Assembly: GCF_003265705.1 (NCBI RefSeq)
Contig: NW_020312775.1
Coordinates: 3,986,822-4,050,821, forward strand
DNA length: 64,000 nucleotides
Direction of reading: 5' to 3'
Source: Callorhinus ursinus
Lineage: Eukaryota; Chordata; Mammalia; Carnivora; Otariidae
The translations under genes and the position numbers were made by a program. The notes under the pieces were generated by a model, which was not told the origin of the DNA, made no database searches, and worked only from the letters and a program-made list of their open reading frames with translations. Shown here piece by piece: positions 34,405-46,833 of this stretch (position 1 is its first letter; every line of letters begins with the position of its first letter).

Positions 34405-37400
34405 ATGGCACTAAATTCATATCTTTCAATAGTTACCCTGAATGTAAATGGACTAAAAGCCCCATTTCAAAAGACACAGGGTATCAGATTGGATTAAAAA
34501 AACAAGACTCATCGATATGCTGTCTGCAAGAGACTCATTTTAGATGCAAAGACACCTCTAGATTGAAAGTGAGGGGGTGGAAAACAATTTACCATGCTAA
34601 TGGACATCAAAAGAAAGCTGGAGTGACAATCCTTATATCAGACAAATTAGATTTTAAACCAAAGACTATAATAAGAGATGAGGAAGGACACTACATTGTA
34701 CTTAAAGAGTCTATACAAGAAGATCTAACAATTGTAAATATCTATGCCCCTAACATGGGAATAGCCAATTATATAAGCCAGTTAATAACAAAACCAAAGA
34801 AATACATTGACAATAATACAATAATAGTGGGGGATTTTAACAACCCCCTCACTGAAAAAGACAGATCATCTAAGGAAAAGATCAACAAGGAAATAAAGAC
34901 TTTAGATGACACACTGGAACAGATGGACTTCACAGATATTTTCAGAACATTCCATCCCAAAGCAACAGAATGCACATTCTTCTCTAGTGCCCATGGAACA
35001 TTCTCCAGAATAGATCACCTCCTGGGTCACAAATCAGGTCTCAAACAGTACCAAAAGATTAGGATCATTCCCTGCATATTTTCGAATCACAATGCTTTGA
35101 ACCTAGAACTCAATCACAAGAGGAAAGTTGGAAAGAACTCAAGTACATGGAGGCTAAAGGGCATCCTACTAGAGAATGAATGGGTCAACCAGGATTTTAA
35201 AGAAGAATTTTAAAAAGTCATGGAAACAAATGAAAACACAACTGTTCAAAATCTTTGGGATGCAGCAAAGGCAGTCCTGAGAGGAAAGTATATAGCAATA
35301 CAAGCTTTTATCAAGAAACAAGAAAGGTCTCAAATACACAACCTAACCCTACACCTAAAGGAGCTTGAGGAAGAACAGCAAATAAAGCCTAAACCCAGCA
35401 GAAGAAGAGAAATAATAAAGATCAGAGCAGAAATCAATGAAATAGAAATCAAAAGAACAGTAGAACAGATCAGCAAAACTAGGAGCTGGTTCTTTGAAAG
35501 AATTAATAAGATTGATAAACCTCTGGCCAGACTTATCAAAAAGAAAAGAGAAATGACCCAAATAAATAAAATCATGAATGAAAGAGGAGAGATCACAACC
35601 AACACCAAAGAAATACAAACAATTATAAGAACATATTATGAGCAACTATATGCCAGCAAATTAGATAATCTGGAAGAAATGGATGTATTCCTAGAGACGT
35701 ATAAACTACCAAACTGAAGCAGAAAGAAATAGAAAACATGAACAGACTCATAACCAGTAAAGAAATAGAAATAGTAATCAAAAATCTCTCAACAAATAGA
35801 AGCCCAGGGTTAGATGGCTTCCCAGGGGAATTCTACCAAACATTTAAAGAAGAATTAATACCCATTCTTCTGAAACTGTTCCAAAAACTAGAAATGGAAG
35901 GAAAACTTCCAAACTCATTTTATGAGGCCACAATTACCTTGATCCCAAAACCAGACAAAGACCCCATCAAAAAGGAGAATTACAGACCAATATCCCTGAT
36001 GAACATGGATGCAAAAATTCCCCCCAAAATACTAGCCAATAGAATCCAACAGTACATTAAAAGGATTATTCACCACGACCAAGTGGGATGTATTCCTGGG
36101 CTGCAGGGTTGGTTCAACATCGCAAATCAATCAGTGTGATACAATACATTAGTAAAAGAAAGAACAAGAACCATATGATCCTCTAAATAGATGCAGAAAA
36201 AGCATTTGACAAAGTACATCCTTTCTTGATTAAAACTCTTCACAGTGTAAGGATAGCAGGTACATACCTCAATATCATAAAAGACATCTATGAAAAACCC
36301 ACAGTGAATATCATACTCAATGGGGGAAAACTGAGAGCTTTTCCCCTAGGGTCAGGAACATGACAGGGATGTCCACTATCACCGCTGCTCCTCAACATAG
36401 TATTAGAAGTCCTAGCCTCAGCAATCAGACAACAAAAAGAAATAAAAGGCATCCGAATCAGCAAAGAAGAAGTGAAACTCTCACTTTTGGCAGATGATAT
36501 GCTACTTTTTGTGGAAAACCCAAAACTCCACCCCAAAACTGCTAGAACTCATACAGCAATTCAGTGAAGTGGCAGTATATAAAATCAATGCACAGAAATC
36601 AGTTGCATTTCTATACACCAACAACAGGCAGAAGAAAGAAAAATTAAGGGGTCAATCCCATTTACAATTGCACCCAAAGCCATAAGATACCTAGGAATAA
36701 ATCTAACCAAAGATGCAAAGGATCTGTACTCAGAAAACTATAAAATACTCATGAAAGACATTGAGGAAGACACAAAGAAATGGAAAAACGTTCCATACTC
36801 ATGGATTGGAAGAACAAATATTGTGAAGATGTCAATGCTACCTAGAGCAATCTACACATTCAATGCAATCCCTATCAAAATACCATCCACTTTTTTCAAA
36901 GAAATGGAACAAATAATCCTAAAATTTGTATGGAACCAGAAAAGACCCCGAATAGCCAAAGGAATGTTGAAAAAGAAAAGCAAAGCTGGCGGCATCACAA
37001 TTCTGGACTTCCAGCTCTATTACAAACTGTCATCATCAAGACAGTATGGTACTGGCACAAAAACAGACACATAGATCAATGGAACAGAATGGAGAGCCCA
37101 GAAATGGACCCTCAATTCTATGGTCAACTAATCTTTGACAAAGCGGGAAAGAATGTCCAATGGAAAAAAGACAGTCTCTTCAACAATTGGTGTTGGAAAA
37201 ATTGGACAGACACATGCAGAAGAAAGAAACTGGACCATTTCCTTACACCACACACAAAAAGAGGCTCAAAATGGATGAAAGACCTAATTGTGAGATAGGA
37301 ACCCATCAAAATCCTTGAGGAGAACACAGGCAGCAACCTCTTTGACCTCAGCCGCACCAACTTGTTCCTAGAAATATCGCCAAAGGCAAGGGAAGGAAGG

Positions 37401-38250
37401 ACAAAAATGAACTATTGGGACTTCATCAAGATAAAAACTTTTGCACAGCAAAGGAAACAGTCAACAAAACCAACAGACAACCGACAGAATGGGAGAAGGT
37501 ATTTGCAGATGACATATCAGATAAAGGGCTAGTATCCAAAATCTATAAAGAACTTATCAAACTCAACACCCAAAGAGTAAATAATCCAATCAAGAAATGG
37601 GCAGAAGACACAAACAGACATTTTTGCAAAGAAGACATCCAAATGGCCAACAGACACATGAAAAAGTGTTCAAACTCACTTGGCATCAGAGAAATCCAAA
37701 TGAAAACCTCAATGAGGTACCACCTCACACCAGTCAGAATGGCTAAAATTAACAAGTCAGGAAACAACAGATTTTGGAAAGGATGCTGAGAGAGGGGAAC
37801 CCTCCTACACTGTTGGTGGGAATGCAAGCTGGTGCAACCATTCTGGAAAACAGTATGAAGGTTCCTCAAAATTTGAAAATAGAACTACTCTACGACCCAG
37901 CAGTTGCACTACTGGGTATTTACCCCAAAGATACAAATGAAGTGATCCAAAGGGGCACATGCACCCCAATGTTTATAGCAGCAACGTCCACAATAGCCAA
38001 ACTGTGGAAAGAGCCTAGATGTCCATCTACAGAAGAATGGATAAAGAAGATATATATATCACAGCTTCTATATTATATATATATAATTCTTCTATATTAT
38101 ATATACACACACACACAATGGAATATTATCCAGCCATCAGAAAAATGAAATCTTGCCATTTGCAACAATGTGGATGGAACTAGAGGGCATTATGCTAAGC
38201 AAAATAAGTTTTCAGAGAAAGACAGGTATCTTATGATCTCACTGATATGA
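34405..38250 (+). pseudogene. L1-A ORF2 (endonuclease / reverse transcriptase), broken
   Basis: Remnant of the L1 ORF2 protein, which nicks target DNA and reverse-transcribes L1 RNA. Order: APE-type endonuclease (start M-A-L-N-S-Y-L-S-I-V at 34405; Q-E-T near 34533; V-G-D-F-N near 34827; the S-D-H motif reads S-N-H at 35082-35090), linker (35220-35717), reverse transcriptase (35738-36139 with [10 protein letters not shown]; the F-A-D-D box reads L-A-D-D at 36487-36498) and the cysteine-rich C-terminus (near 37780-37830, interrupted by TGA). At least six frameshifts or stops split it. It ends at TGA 38248-38250. Length is close to the family norm of about 3.8 kb. A TA/CA repeat has expanded inside it at 38048-38118. 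Confidence 0.95.
38048..38118 (+). repeat. TA/CA microsatellite inside L1-A ORF2
   Basis: atatatatat and cacacacaca tracts with a repeated 'cttctatattatatat' lie where L1-B reads a short tatatatac. This is a local expansion after insertion. Confidence 0.85.
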
Positions 38251-38579
38251 AGAATTTGAGAAACAAGACAGAGGATCATAGAGGAAGGGAAGGAAAAATG
38301 AAACAAGACAATACAAGTGAATGAGAGAAACCATATGATCCTCTTAATCTAAGAAACAAACTGAGGGTTGCTGGAATGGAGAGGGGTGAGAGGGATGGGG
38401 TCGCTGGGTGATGGACATTGGGGAGTGTAGGCACTATGGTGAGCACTGTGAACTGTGTAAGACTGATGAATCACAGACCTGTACCCCTGAAACAAATAAT
38501 ACATTATGTTAATTTAAAAATTTAAAAAGAAGAATTTCTCTTCAGTGACAAATTGTGTAGTCATAGGGTCATTCACAAG

Positions 38580-38960
38580 TACTATTTTTCTCCTCCTTCT
38601 GATACATGATAGGATTGGATTCTATATTCTTCCTTTTTTGAGTTTAGTTGAAGTCATGTGACTTACTTTAGCCAATAAAATATGAGCAGATAGGACTTGG
38701 GTTACTTGATAGGTGAAGCCTTACAGACTGGTGCTCACTTGGCTACTTTTCTATTTCCTGCCTCCTCAGCTGTTGTGCAAGTACATGTGGAGACAGCTTC
38801 CATCAGCTCAGATTCCTGAGTTACTACTCTGAGTACAACCCAAACTTCAACTAAGATTTTAAGGGTTTCAAATTACTGCAACATCATCTAGCACAATTTC
38901 ATAAATATAAAGATGAAAAGGAAACAAACAAAAACCTTAATGTTACTGAAGTTTAATCAC
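38580..38960 (+). mobile_element. MaLR/MLT1-like LTR fragment
   Basis: Phrases such as 'catgtgacttactttagcca', 'ataaaatatgagcagatagg' and 'tcagctcagattcctgagtt' match the pattern of MLT1-class LTRs of ERVL-MaLR elements. It is old and partial. Confidence 0.55.
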
Positions 38961-38999
38961 TGCAAAGGAGGTTAGATTGTTTTTAATCCACCTTTGAGT

Positions 39000-39500
39000 T
39001 GCAAAGTTGAGGATAGGGTTGCATTTTCCCCACAGGAACCTTGTGGTAAATTACAAAAAAAAATGTCTCAGCCCTCCTTTTATCCATGCCCCTTGCCATG
39101 TTGTTTTTCAGTCTTTTACTCTGGCTCTGGGTTTAGCCATATGATCTCCTTTAGTATGCTAGCAAACATGAAACAAGAAGAGTCTTAAAAATGATAACAC
39201 TATTTGGTGTGCATTCTTTTTTCTTTCTCTTCCATTACCAACAGAACATGCCTGGGATAACCTATTCATTAGTGAGAAATGTGTGAACAAAATCAAGGTG
39301 CCCTCATCATCTCAACCAAGGTCAGCTTAAACAAGTGGACAGCCAGCCAAATCCTAGACAGATCAAAGAACCCAACCAAGATCAACAAAACTCCTAGAAA
39401 GTCATCCTAAGCACATGAACAGTAAACACTTGTATGCCAATGAGGTTTTGTGGTTTGTTTGTTGCAGAACATTATTGTGGATTTGGATAACTAATATATC
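39000..39500 (+). mobile_element. MLT1-like solo LTR (ERVL-MaLR)
   Basis: Reads 'ttgcattttccccacaggaa', 'tgctagcaaacatgaaacaa', 'gacagccagccaaatcctag' and 'ccaaccaagatcaacaaaac', and ends 'ggttttgtggtttgtttgtt' then 'gataactaata'. These are MLT1 LTR landmarks in the right order. No internal gag or pol is present. Confidence 0.7.
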
Positions 39501-40678
39501 CTCCTAACCCCTCATTCTCACTCTCATAGTTCTCTCTGAAACATCTTCTGGATAACTCCATATTTGCTGTTTCTTCACAAGTTTCCCTCCCTCCTCTCTC
39601 ATGAGAAACCACTTCTTTGGTACATACATGATACAAGTTACCTTTTACAAACTGGTGGTACTTGGTCTTTATCTTTCTAGCATTTTTTGTTCTATTATCA
39701 GGCATATTGGCTCTTCCTACCTAGCTACCCTCCCTGCCTAAACACTGGATAAAAAAGTCTTCTACTCAATTTGTATCTGTGTGTGTGTGTGTATGTGTGT
39801 GTGTAATACATACATTTTGGGAGATTCCTTACATGCAAAAGTGATCCAAACCTGTATACTTCTCATTGACCAATCAATTAATCTCCTCTCTTCTAATCTA
39901 GACAACTGGCTCAGTGGGAGAATTAATCCTATAAATTTATATTTCACCTAACACTGAAGTGACTATTATTTTCCTTTGCCCTACAACTGAAGGTAGGTTA
40001 AGTAAGGCAAGACACTGCCAGGAGACAAAAAGGATCTGACATTTCAGTAACTTATTTTCCAATTTGTTTACAGTTTGTTTTCTCTTCCAAAATTACATTA
40101 AAGTGATATTTAGTTGGCTGAGTTTACATATAAAAAGGAAAAATGTATTTCCAAAAATAATTATAAGCCAAAATACAGATTTAGAGTATCCCACAATTTA
40201 TTATTTTACAGATTTCTTAAGACTTCCTCAATCAACTATGGTATTATTAATTATAAAAATCTCTCCCTTGTCCAAAAAAGTGTTAAGAAGTGTTAAAATG
40301 AGATATTTTAGGTAAGTCAATACTATGCTGAATCAGCAATACTTCTGCCAGTCAGAGACCACCACCACATTATTTTAATACTTTTTGAAGGTATTAATCC
40401 TCAGGTTTATAATGTCTTTCAAGAACATGAACATGCTTTTTCTTTTCTCATTCATTTTGTCTTTATCTCTCTATCTTTCCATTAAGTGTGTATTGTAAGC
40501 TACTGGCCAATGTGGTTACTCTATAAGTAATTTTAGCCATTTTGTACCACATTTGGGGTAACATTACAAAAACCCAATCTTAAAAACAGAAATTCAAACC
40601 TTTAATGGGACAAAGGCTGAGGTTTTGTTTCTTCTGTTATGCTATCAGAGAGCAAACATAACTTTAAAGGGTCTTACT
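39501..40678. other. No recognised element except a (TG)n run
   Basis: A (TG)n microsatellite at 39777-39804. Otherwise AT-rich DNA without an assigned repeat. Overlapping plus frames near 40064-40315 and a minus frame at 39472-39705 have no motif. Confidence 0.45.
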
Positions 40679-40692
40679 CTGCTTGTATTTCT

Positions 40693-40904
40693 TTTTTTTT
40701 TAAAGATTTTATTTATTTATTTATTCATTTTAGAGAGAGAGAGAGAGCACTCCAGGGAAAGAGCAGAGGGAGAGAGAGAATCCCAAGCAGACTCCATGCT
40801 GAGTGCAGAGCCCAATGCAGGGCTCCATCTCACAACCCTGAGATCATAACCTGAGCCAAAACCAAGAGTCCAGTGCTCAACCGACTGAGTCACCCAGGCA
40901 ACCC
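40693..40904 (-). mobile_element. Can-SINE, minus strand
   Basis: Same variant as 3372-3577 (ctcacaaccctgagatcata on the plus strand). Target-site duplications ctgcttgtatttct (40679-40692) and ctgtttgcatttct (40905-40918) differ at two positions. Confidence 0.94.
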
Positions 40905-40918
40905 CTGTTTGCATTTCT

Positions 40919-42188
40919 GCTTCCAAATATATTTAACAGGTACATGGACAGTTTTGAATAATACACAAAATGTAATATTTTGCCTGACAATAATCTGTCA
41001 TTTATTCCTTGTAAATCCACTAAGTCTATCAAAGCAAATCACAATTTTGGAGCTCTGTTAAGCACTTTGCATTTTTAATAGTAAATCAGCACTTAGTTAT
41101 TTAACACAGGTGTTTCTATACTTGTGCTACTTTAGGAAAATTCAATGTTCGATGGCCCTCAAGCACTTCCACCTGTCGAGTGTATTGGTCCATTATTAGT
41201 ATACCGAATAAAATTACAAAATGTGTAAAATGTTAACTGATTAAAGACTAGAGGTTTTGTTTATTCTGATTCTGGTTAGATTTTTCTTGTCACTTCATTC
41301 ATGTTAAGCATATTTTTACCACCTTGGGGGAAAAAATGAAGTTGTTAATGATATATTTAGCAAGAAATACAGAGTTATATATTCAAATCAAGACTGCTTG
41401 AATTTAAAGAACAAATAGTTTTCTATGTTATAAATCTAATTTTGAAAAGAAATGAAGCAAGATAGAAAGCCAGAGACTATTGCAGGGATATAGTTCCATG
41501 CTATACTGTTCTAAACCATGCTGAGATGATAGTTCATTGCAAAGGGTTAAATGATTTAAAAATCACTCAAAAAACCCTTTGAGCACAAATAGCCCTAGAG
41601 AATGGGGGGGGGGAGCGGTGCTGTGCTTAGTATTGTGCTATGAGAAAATGCAAGGTCCTTGACCCTTCCAAAACTTTATCATTTAGTTTGGAATGCAAAA
41701 CTAATATGGGAAACAATTAGTGAACAAGTAGATGCTAAAGCTTCACAAATGAGGTGAAACTGGAGGTTAACTTTAGAAAACTTGAACAAAAAAAAAAGAT
41801 GATCTTAAATTTGGAGGGGAGAACAATTAGCATTAGCAAAGGCTTGAAGGGAAGAATAAATATGAAGAAGGCCTTGAAAATAATAGCTTGAGAGACTAGA
41901 AAAATGAGCTACTATCTTTGCTGTATTCAGAAGTTTGATTGTAGTAATTTTAATTACCATTTATTACTAAGCATTTTAAAATTTCCATTATAATTTCTTA
42001 TTTGTCTCATGACTGATTTAGAAATGTTTCTGATTTCTGAAAGTATCAGTGCCCTTTCTTCTTTTTTTGGTATTGATCCAACTTAATAGCATTATCATCA
42101 GAAATTAATCTGCATAATATCCATCCACTGAAATTTTTGGTAGCTTCTTTATGTCTAATATGTATTCAGTTTTCATGAATGTGTTGTT
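40919..42188. other. AT-rich DNA, ancient repeat trace
   Basis: No gene. A G-run (ggggggggg) lies near 41606. Around 41640-41900 the sequence resembles the unnamed ancient repeat ('tgcaaggtccttgacccttc'). The rest is not recognised. Confidence 0.4.
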
Positions 42189-42204
42189 AAGAAGAAAAGG
42201 CATA

Positions 42205-42407
42205 GGGGCGCCTGGGTGGCTCAGTTGGTTAAGCGACTGCCTTCGGCTCGGGTCATGATCCTGGAGTCCCGGGATCGAGTCCCGCATCGGGCTCCCTGCT
42301 CAGCGGGGAGTCTGCTTCTCCCTCGGACCCTCTTCCCTCTCATGCTGTCTCTCACTCTCTCTCTCTCTCAAATAAATAAATAAAATCTTTAAAAAAAAAA
42401 AAAAAAG
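42205..42407 (+). mobile_element. Can-SINE, youngest-looking copy
   Basis: Complete, close to the apparent consensus, with a 19-base A tail (one T interruption before it). The target-site duplication aagaagaaaaggcata is perfect (42189-42204 and 42408-42423). The tail holds AATAAA motifs and TCTTT, the layout of T+ SINEs that carry both a polyadenylation signal and a Pol III terminator. Confidence 0.97.
42217..42228 (+). promoter_or_regulatory. Pol III A box of the SINE
   Basis: TGGCTCAGTTGG fits the tRNA A-box pattern. The matching B box, GGATCGAGTCC, is at 42272-42282, about 45 bp downstream. Both look intact, so this copy could still be transcribed. That is inference. Confidence 0.75.
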
Positions 42408-42423
42408 AAGAAGAAAAGGCATA

Positions 42424-42850
42424 CCCTCTAACTGTTCAGTGCAGGGTGCAGGGTTTTATATACATAGATATCATATATCTGCCTATATATCTCCATTAAG
42501 TTAAATATATTATTTATGTTATCTAAGTTTTCTATAATTTTATTAAACTTTGTCTCCTTGACATATCAATTGAGAGAAGTCTGTTGAAAGTTTGCACTAA
42601 AATGATGGATTTGTATATTTTTCCCTGAAGTTCTGTTTTTGCTTTATAAATCTTGAAGCTATATTATTAGTTACATGCATATAATCTTTATCATCATGTA
42701 GTGACTCTCTTCACCTCTAATATTTTCTTATACTATCTTTTGTCCAGTATTAATATAACCATGCCAACTTCATTATATATATTATATATATTTTTTATTT
42801 ATATTTATTGAATATAGTTAGTAATTTTCTGGTATTTTTTAATCCTTTTA
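42424..42850. other. AT-rich DNA before L1-C
   Basis: TA-rich sequence with a (TA)n tract near 42773-42792. Phrases such as 'gagaagtctgttgaaagttt' and 'tttttccctgaagttctgtt' suggest an old L1 on the minus strand interrupted by L1-C and the SINE, but the fit is weak. Confidence 0.4.
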
Positions 42851-44367
42851 CCTTTTTCTTAAATTTTTTAATTTGACTATTTGACACACAATGTTACATT
42901 AGTTTCAGGTGTACAATTCAGTGATTTAACAAGGTTATACATTATGCTGTGTTCACAAGTGTAGTTACCATCTGTCCCATTACCTCACTATTACAATATC
43001 ATTAACTGTATTCCTTATGTTGTGCCTTTTAGTCCCTTGACTTATTCATTCCATAGCTGGAAATCTGTGTCTCCCTTTCCTCTTCATCCATTTTGCCCAA
43101 CCCCCAACCTCTCTCATCTCTAACAAACATCAGTTTGTTCTCTGTATTTATAAGTCTGATTCTGCTTTCCATTTTTTTACTCATTTTTTAAGACTTCACC
43201 TATGAGTGGAATCATATGGTATTTGTCTTTCTCAGTCTGACTTATTTCACTTAGCATAATACCCCCTAGGTCCATCCATGTTGTCTCAAATGGCATGACC
43301 GCATCCTTTTTATGGCTGCATAATATTCCATCATGTATATGTAGCACATTTTCCTTATCCATTTGTCTATTGATGGGCACTTGAGTTGCTTCCATCTCTT
43401 GGCTATTTTAAATAATGCTGCAATAAACATAGGGATGCATGTATCTTTTCAAATTAGTGTTTTTGTTTTCTCTGGGTAAATACCCAGTAGTGGAATTATT
43501 GTATCATATGGTATTTCTATTTTTAATTTTTTGAGGAAACCCCATACTATTTTTCACAGTGCCTGTACCAATTACATTCTCACCAACAGAGTATAAGGGT
43601 TCTTTTTTTTTTGCCAGATCCTTGTCAATACTTGTTATTGCTTGTCTTTTTTATTTTAGTCATTCTAACTGGTGTAAGGTGATATCTTAATGTGGTTTGG
43701 ATTTGCATTTCTCTAATGATTAGTGATGTTGAATATCTTTTCATATGTCTGTTAGCCATCTGTATGTCTTCTTTGGGAAAATGTCTGTTCATGTCTTCCG
43801 CCCATTTTTTAGTTGGATTGTTCATTTTCTTGGTATTGAGTTATAAAAGTTCTTTATATATTTTGGATATTAAGCCCTTATTGGATATACAATTTGCAAA
43901 TACCTTCTCCTATGTAGTAGGTTGTCTTTTTGTTTTGTTGGTGTGGTTTCCTCTGTGAGGCAAAAGCTTTTTAGTTTGGTGTAGTCCCAATAGTTTATTT
44001 TTGCTTTTGTTTCCCTTGCATCAGGAAACATATTTACAAATATGTCACTATGGCCAATGTCAAAAAAAATTACTGCATGTTCTCTTTTCTAGGATTTTTA
44101 TGGTTTCAGGTATCACATTTAGGTCTTTAATCCATTTCCAGTTTATTTTTGTGTATAGTGTTAGAAAATGGTCCAATTTCATTCTTTTTCATGTAGTTGA
44201 CCAGTTTTCCCAACACTTGTTGAACAGATTGTCTTTTCCTCATTGTATATTCTTGCCTCCTTTGTCATAGATTAATTGGCCATATGATTGTGGGTTTATT
44301 TCTGGCATCTCTATTCTGTTCCATTGATGTGTCTATTTTGATGCCAGTACCATAGCTGTTTTGATTA

Positions 44368-45359
44368 CTATGACTTTGTAGTATATCTTGAAATCTGGAA
44401 TTGTGATACCTCCAGCTTTGTTGGATATTGTGGAATTGTGTGTTGGATGTGTGGAATTGTGATACCTCCAGGATTGTTTTGGCTTTTCAGAGTCTTCTGT
44501 GGTTCCATACAAATTTTAGTGTTATTTGTCTTAATTTTGTAAAAGTGCTCTAGGTATTTTGATAGGTATTGCATTGAATCTGTATATTGCTTTGGATAAT
44601 ATGGACATTTTAACAATATTAATTCTTCCAGTTCATGAGCATAGATTTTCCATTTGTTTATGCCATCATCAATTTCTTTCATCAGTACTTTATAGTTCAG
44701 AGTACAGGTCTTTCATCTTTTTGGTTAAGTTTATTCCTATTTTATTTTTGTGTGTGTGTGCAATTATAAATGGTATTTTTTTATTTCTTTTTCTGCTGCA
44801 TCATTCTTAATGTAGAGAAATGCTACTGATTTCTGGGTATTAGTTTTGTATCATGTCACTTTACTGAATTTGTTAATTACTTCTAGTAATAAGCTAGTAA
44901 TAAAATAGTTTTTTGCTGGAGTCTTTAGAGTTTTTTATGTGCAATATCATGTCATCTGCAGATAGTGATGGTTTAACTTCTTTACCAATATGGATGCCTC
45001 TTTTTTCTTTTTCTAGTCTGCTTGCTGTGTCTGGGACTTCCAGTACCATGTTGACAGTGGATATCTTTGTCTTATTTCTGACTTTGGGAGGAAAACCCAG
45101 TTTTGTTTTTTTTTTCCATTGAGTATGATGTTAACTGTGGGTTTTCATATATGGCTTTTATTATGTTCAGGTATGTTCTGTCTAATCCCACTTTGTTGAA
45201 AGATTTTATCATGAATGGATGTTGAATCTTGTCAAATGTTTTTTCCAAATCTATTGAGATAATCATATGATTTTTATCATTCATTTTTTTAAAGCAATGT
45301 ATGATGTTGATTGATTTGCAAATATTAAACCATCCTTGCATCCCTGGAATAAATCCCAC
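44368..45359 (-). pseudogene. L1-C ORF2 fragments (RT core)
   Basis: Two readable minus-strand pieces: 45072-45359 carries the RT fingers-palm junction (G-M-Q-G-W-F-N-I, then S-I-D-L-E-K-T-F-D) and 44368-44682 a later ORF2 piece. The F-A-D-D box position is degraded near 44950. Not functional. Confidence 0.8.
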
Positions 45360-45506
45360 CTGATTGTGTGAATGACCTTTTCAATTTATTGTTGTATGCC
45401 ATTTGCTAATATTTTGTTGAGGATTTTGCATTTCTGTTCCTCAGAGATATTGGCCTATAGTTTTCTCTTTCTGTGATGTCTTTGGTTTTGGTATCAAGGT
45501 AATGCT

Positions 45507-45690
45507 GGTCTTGTAGAATGCATTTGGAAGCTTTCCTCCCTTTTCTATTTTTTGGAATAGTTTGAGGAGAATAAGTATTAACTCTTCCTTAAATGTCTGG
45601 TCTTGTAGAATATATCTGGAAGCTTTCCTTACTCTTCTATTTTTTGGAATAGTTTCAGGAAAATAGGTATTAACTCTTCCTTAAATATCT
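45507..45690 (+). repeat. 92-bp tandem duplication inside L1-C
   Basis: Two head-to-tail copies (45507-45598 and 45599-45690) begin ggtcttgtagaat and end ccttaaatrtct, with scattered differences. L1-A and L1-B have one copy at the matching place (for L1-B, 55693-55785), so it arose within this copy. Confidence 0.88.
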
Positions 45691-45764
45691 GACAGAATTC
45701 CCCCATGAACCTATCTGGTTCAATATTTTTATTTTTATTTTTATTTTTAAAATATCTATGTTTT

Positions 45765-46820
45765 TTATGTATTAGGCATAATACATAATAGTATTTAGAT
45801 TATTATTTTTTAACACACCTGACAATTTTAGTCTTTTAATGAGTGAGTTTAATTCAATAACATTTATTGCGACTCACTGAGATATTTGAACTTGAACTTG
45901 CTTCTACAATCTTTGTACTTTCCCTTTCTCCTGATAAACTTTAAAAGTAATAAAAGTAATAAAGTTCAATAACAAATTAATCAATAACAAAATTTCAAGG
46001 ACATTAGAATACTCACCTTAATCAGTGCCTTCTGACTTTCACAATAATGTTTTTTTCATTATTTTAGTTCTCTTTTCTTCAATATCACACATTGAATATT
46101 GTTTTTGTTATCATTTCATAAGGATATCTGTTTATATACTTACATGTCACTATTTTCTGTGCCCTTAATTTACTTTTTTCTATCACACATTACTTCTGTA
46201 CTTATTTCCTTCTACCTGAAGACACTCTTTAGAAGTTCTTGTGTTAAAAGTCTGTTGGTGATGAGCACTTTCATTTTTGGTTCATTTCAAAATGATGTTT
46301 TTCTAACCTTTTCATTGAGAAATAGTTTTCTGGATACCCAGTTGTAAATAGACAGTTATTTTCTTTCAGCAGTTTTAAGATTTTATTCCACTGTCTTGGA
46401 TTTCTTTGTTATACTTAAGACCTCTACTATTATTGTTATTTTCATTCCTTTGTAACTGGTTTTTCCTCTGGATTTTTATAAAATCTTTTTGCCTTTGATG
46501 TTCTGCAAGTGCACAATATCCCCAAATTGTGGATTCTTTTTTTAAATCAATTCTGGAATGTTTTTATCCATTATCTCTTTAAATACAGTTTTTCTCTGTT
46601 CTCTTTATTATTTTTTCTGGTATAGTTATTTATATTAGACTTTCTCATTCTATCCTACATGTCTCTAAAATCTCTAGGCTCACTCTGAGTAATATCATCT
46701 CAGTCACTATTTTTTTCCCCATAAGTTGTTTATAATCTGCACTAAACCCTATCCAGTTAACTTTTAATTTAACTATTTTACCATTTCTAAATGTTATATT
46801 TGGTAATTTATCAAATATTA
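45765..46820 (-). mobile_element. Older L1 (L1M-like), minus strand
   Basis: Reads like the complement of an old L1 5' part: 'gtttaattcaataacattta', 'gatttctttgttatacttaa', 'ctgtggattcttttt'-like text near 46525 and 'tccattatctctttaaatac'. It is much diverged. The SINE at 46834 interrupts it, and a remnant may go on to about 47130. Confidence 0.5.
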
Positions 46821-46833
46821 CTGGTCATTTTTG

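Larger units (their letters stand above)
31687..38529 (+). mobile_element. Full-length LINE-1 (L1-A), inactive
   Basis: A complete carnivore L1 of about 6.84 kb: 5' UTR 31687-33432, ORF1 33433-34323, inter-ORF spacer, ORF2 34405-38250 and 3' UTR 38251-38529 ending in aaacaaataatacattatgt and an A-rich tail. The target-site duplication aagaatttctct is perfect at 31675-31686 and 38530-38541, as target-primed reverse transcription would leave. Both ORFs carry frameshifts and stops, and key residues are changed, so it cannot move by itself. Confidence 0.97.
42850..45722 (-). mobile_element. LINE-1, 5'-truncated (L1-C)
   Basis: Minus-strand L1 of about 2.9 kb. It includes the 3' UTR (plus strand 'acattagtttcaggtgtaca', 'tccctttcctcttcatccat') and the ORF2 region back to the reverse transcriptase (the 45072-45359 minus frame has [12 protein letters not shown] and [10 protein letters not shown]). 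Stops and frameshifts break ORF2 throughout. It is more diverged than L1-A or L1-B. I did not find target-site duplications, and the 5' limit near 45722 abuts older L1. Confidence 0.88.
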
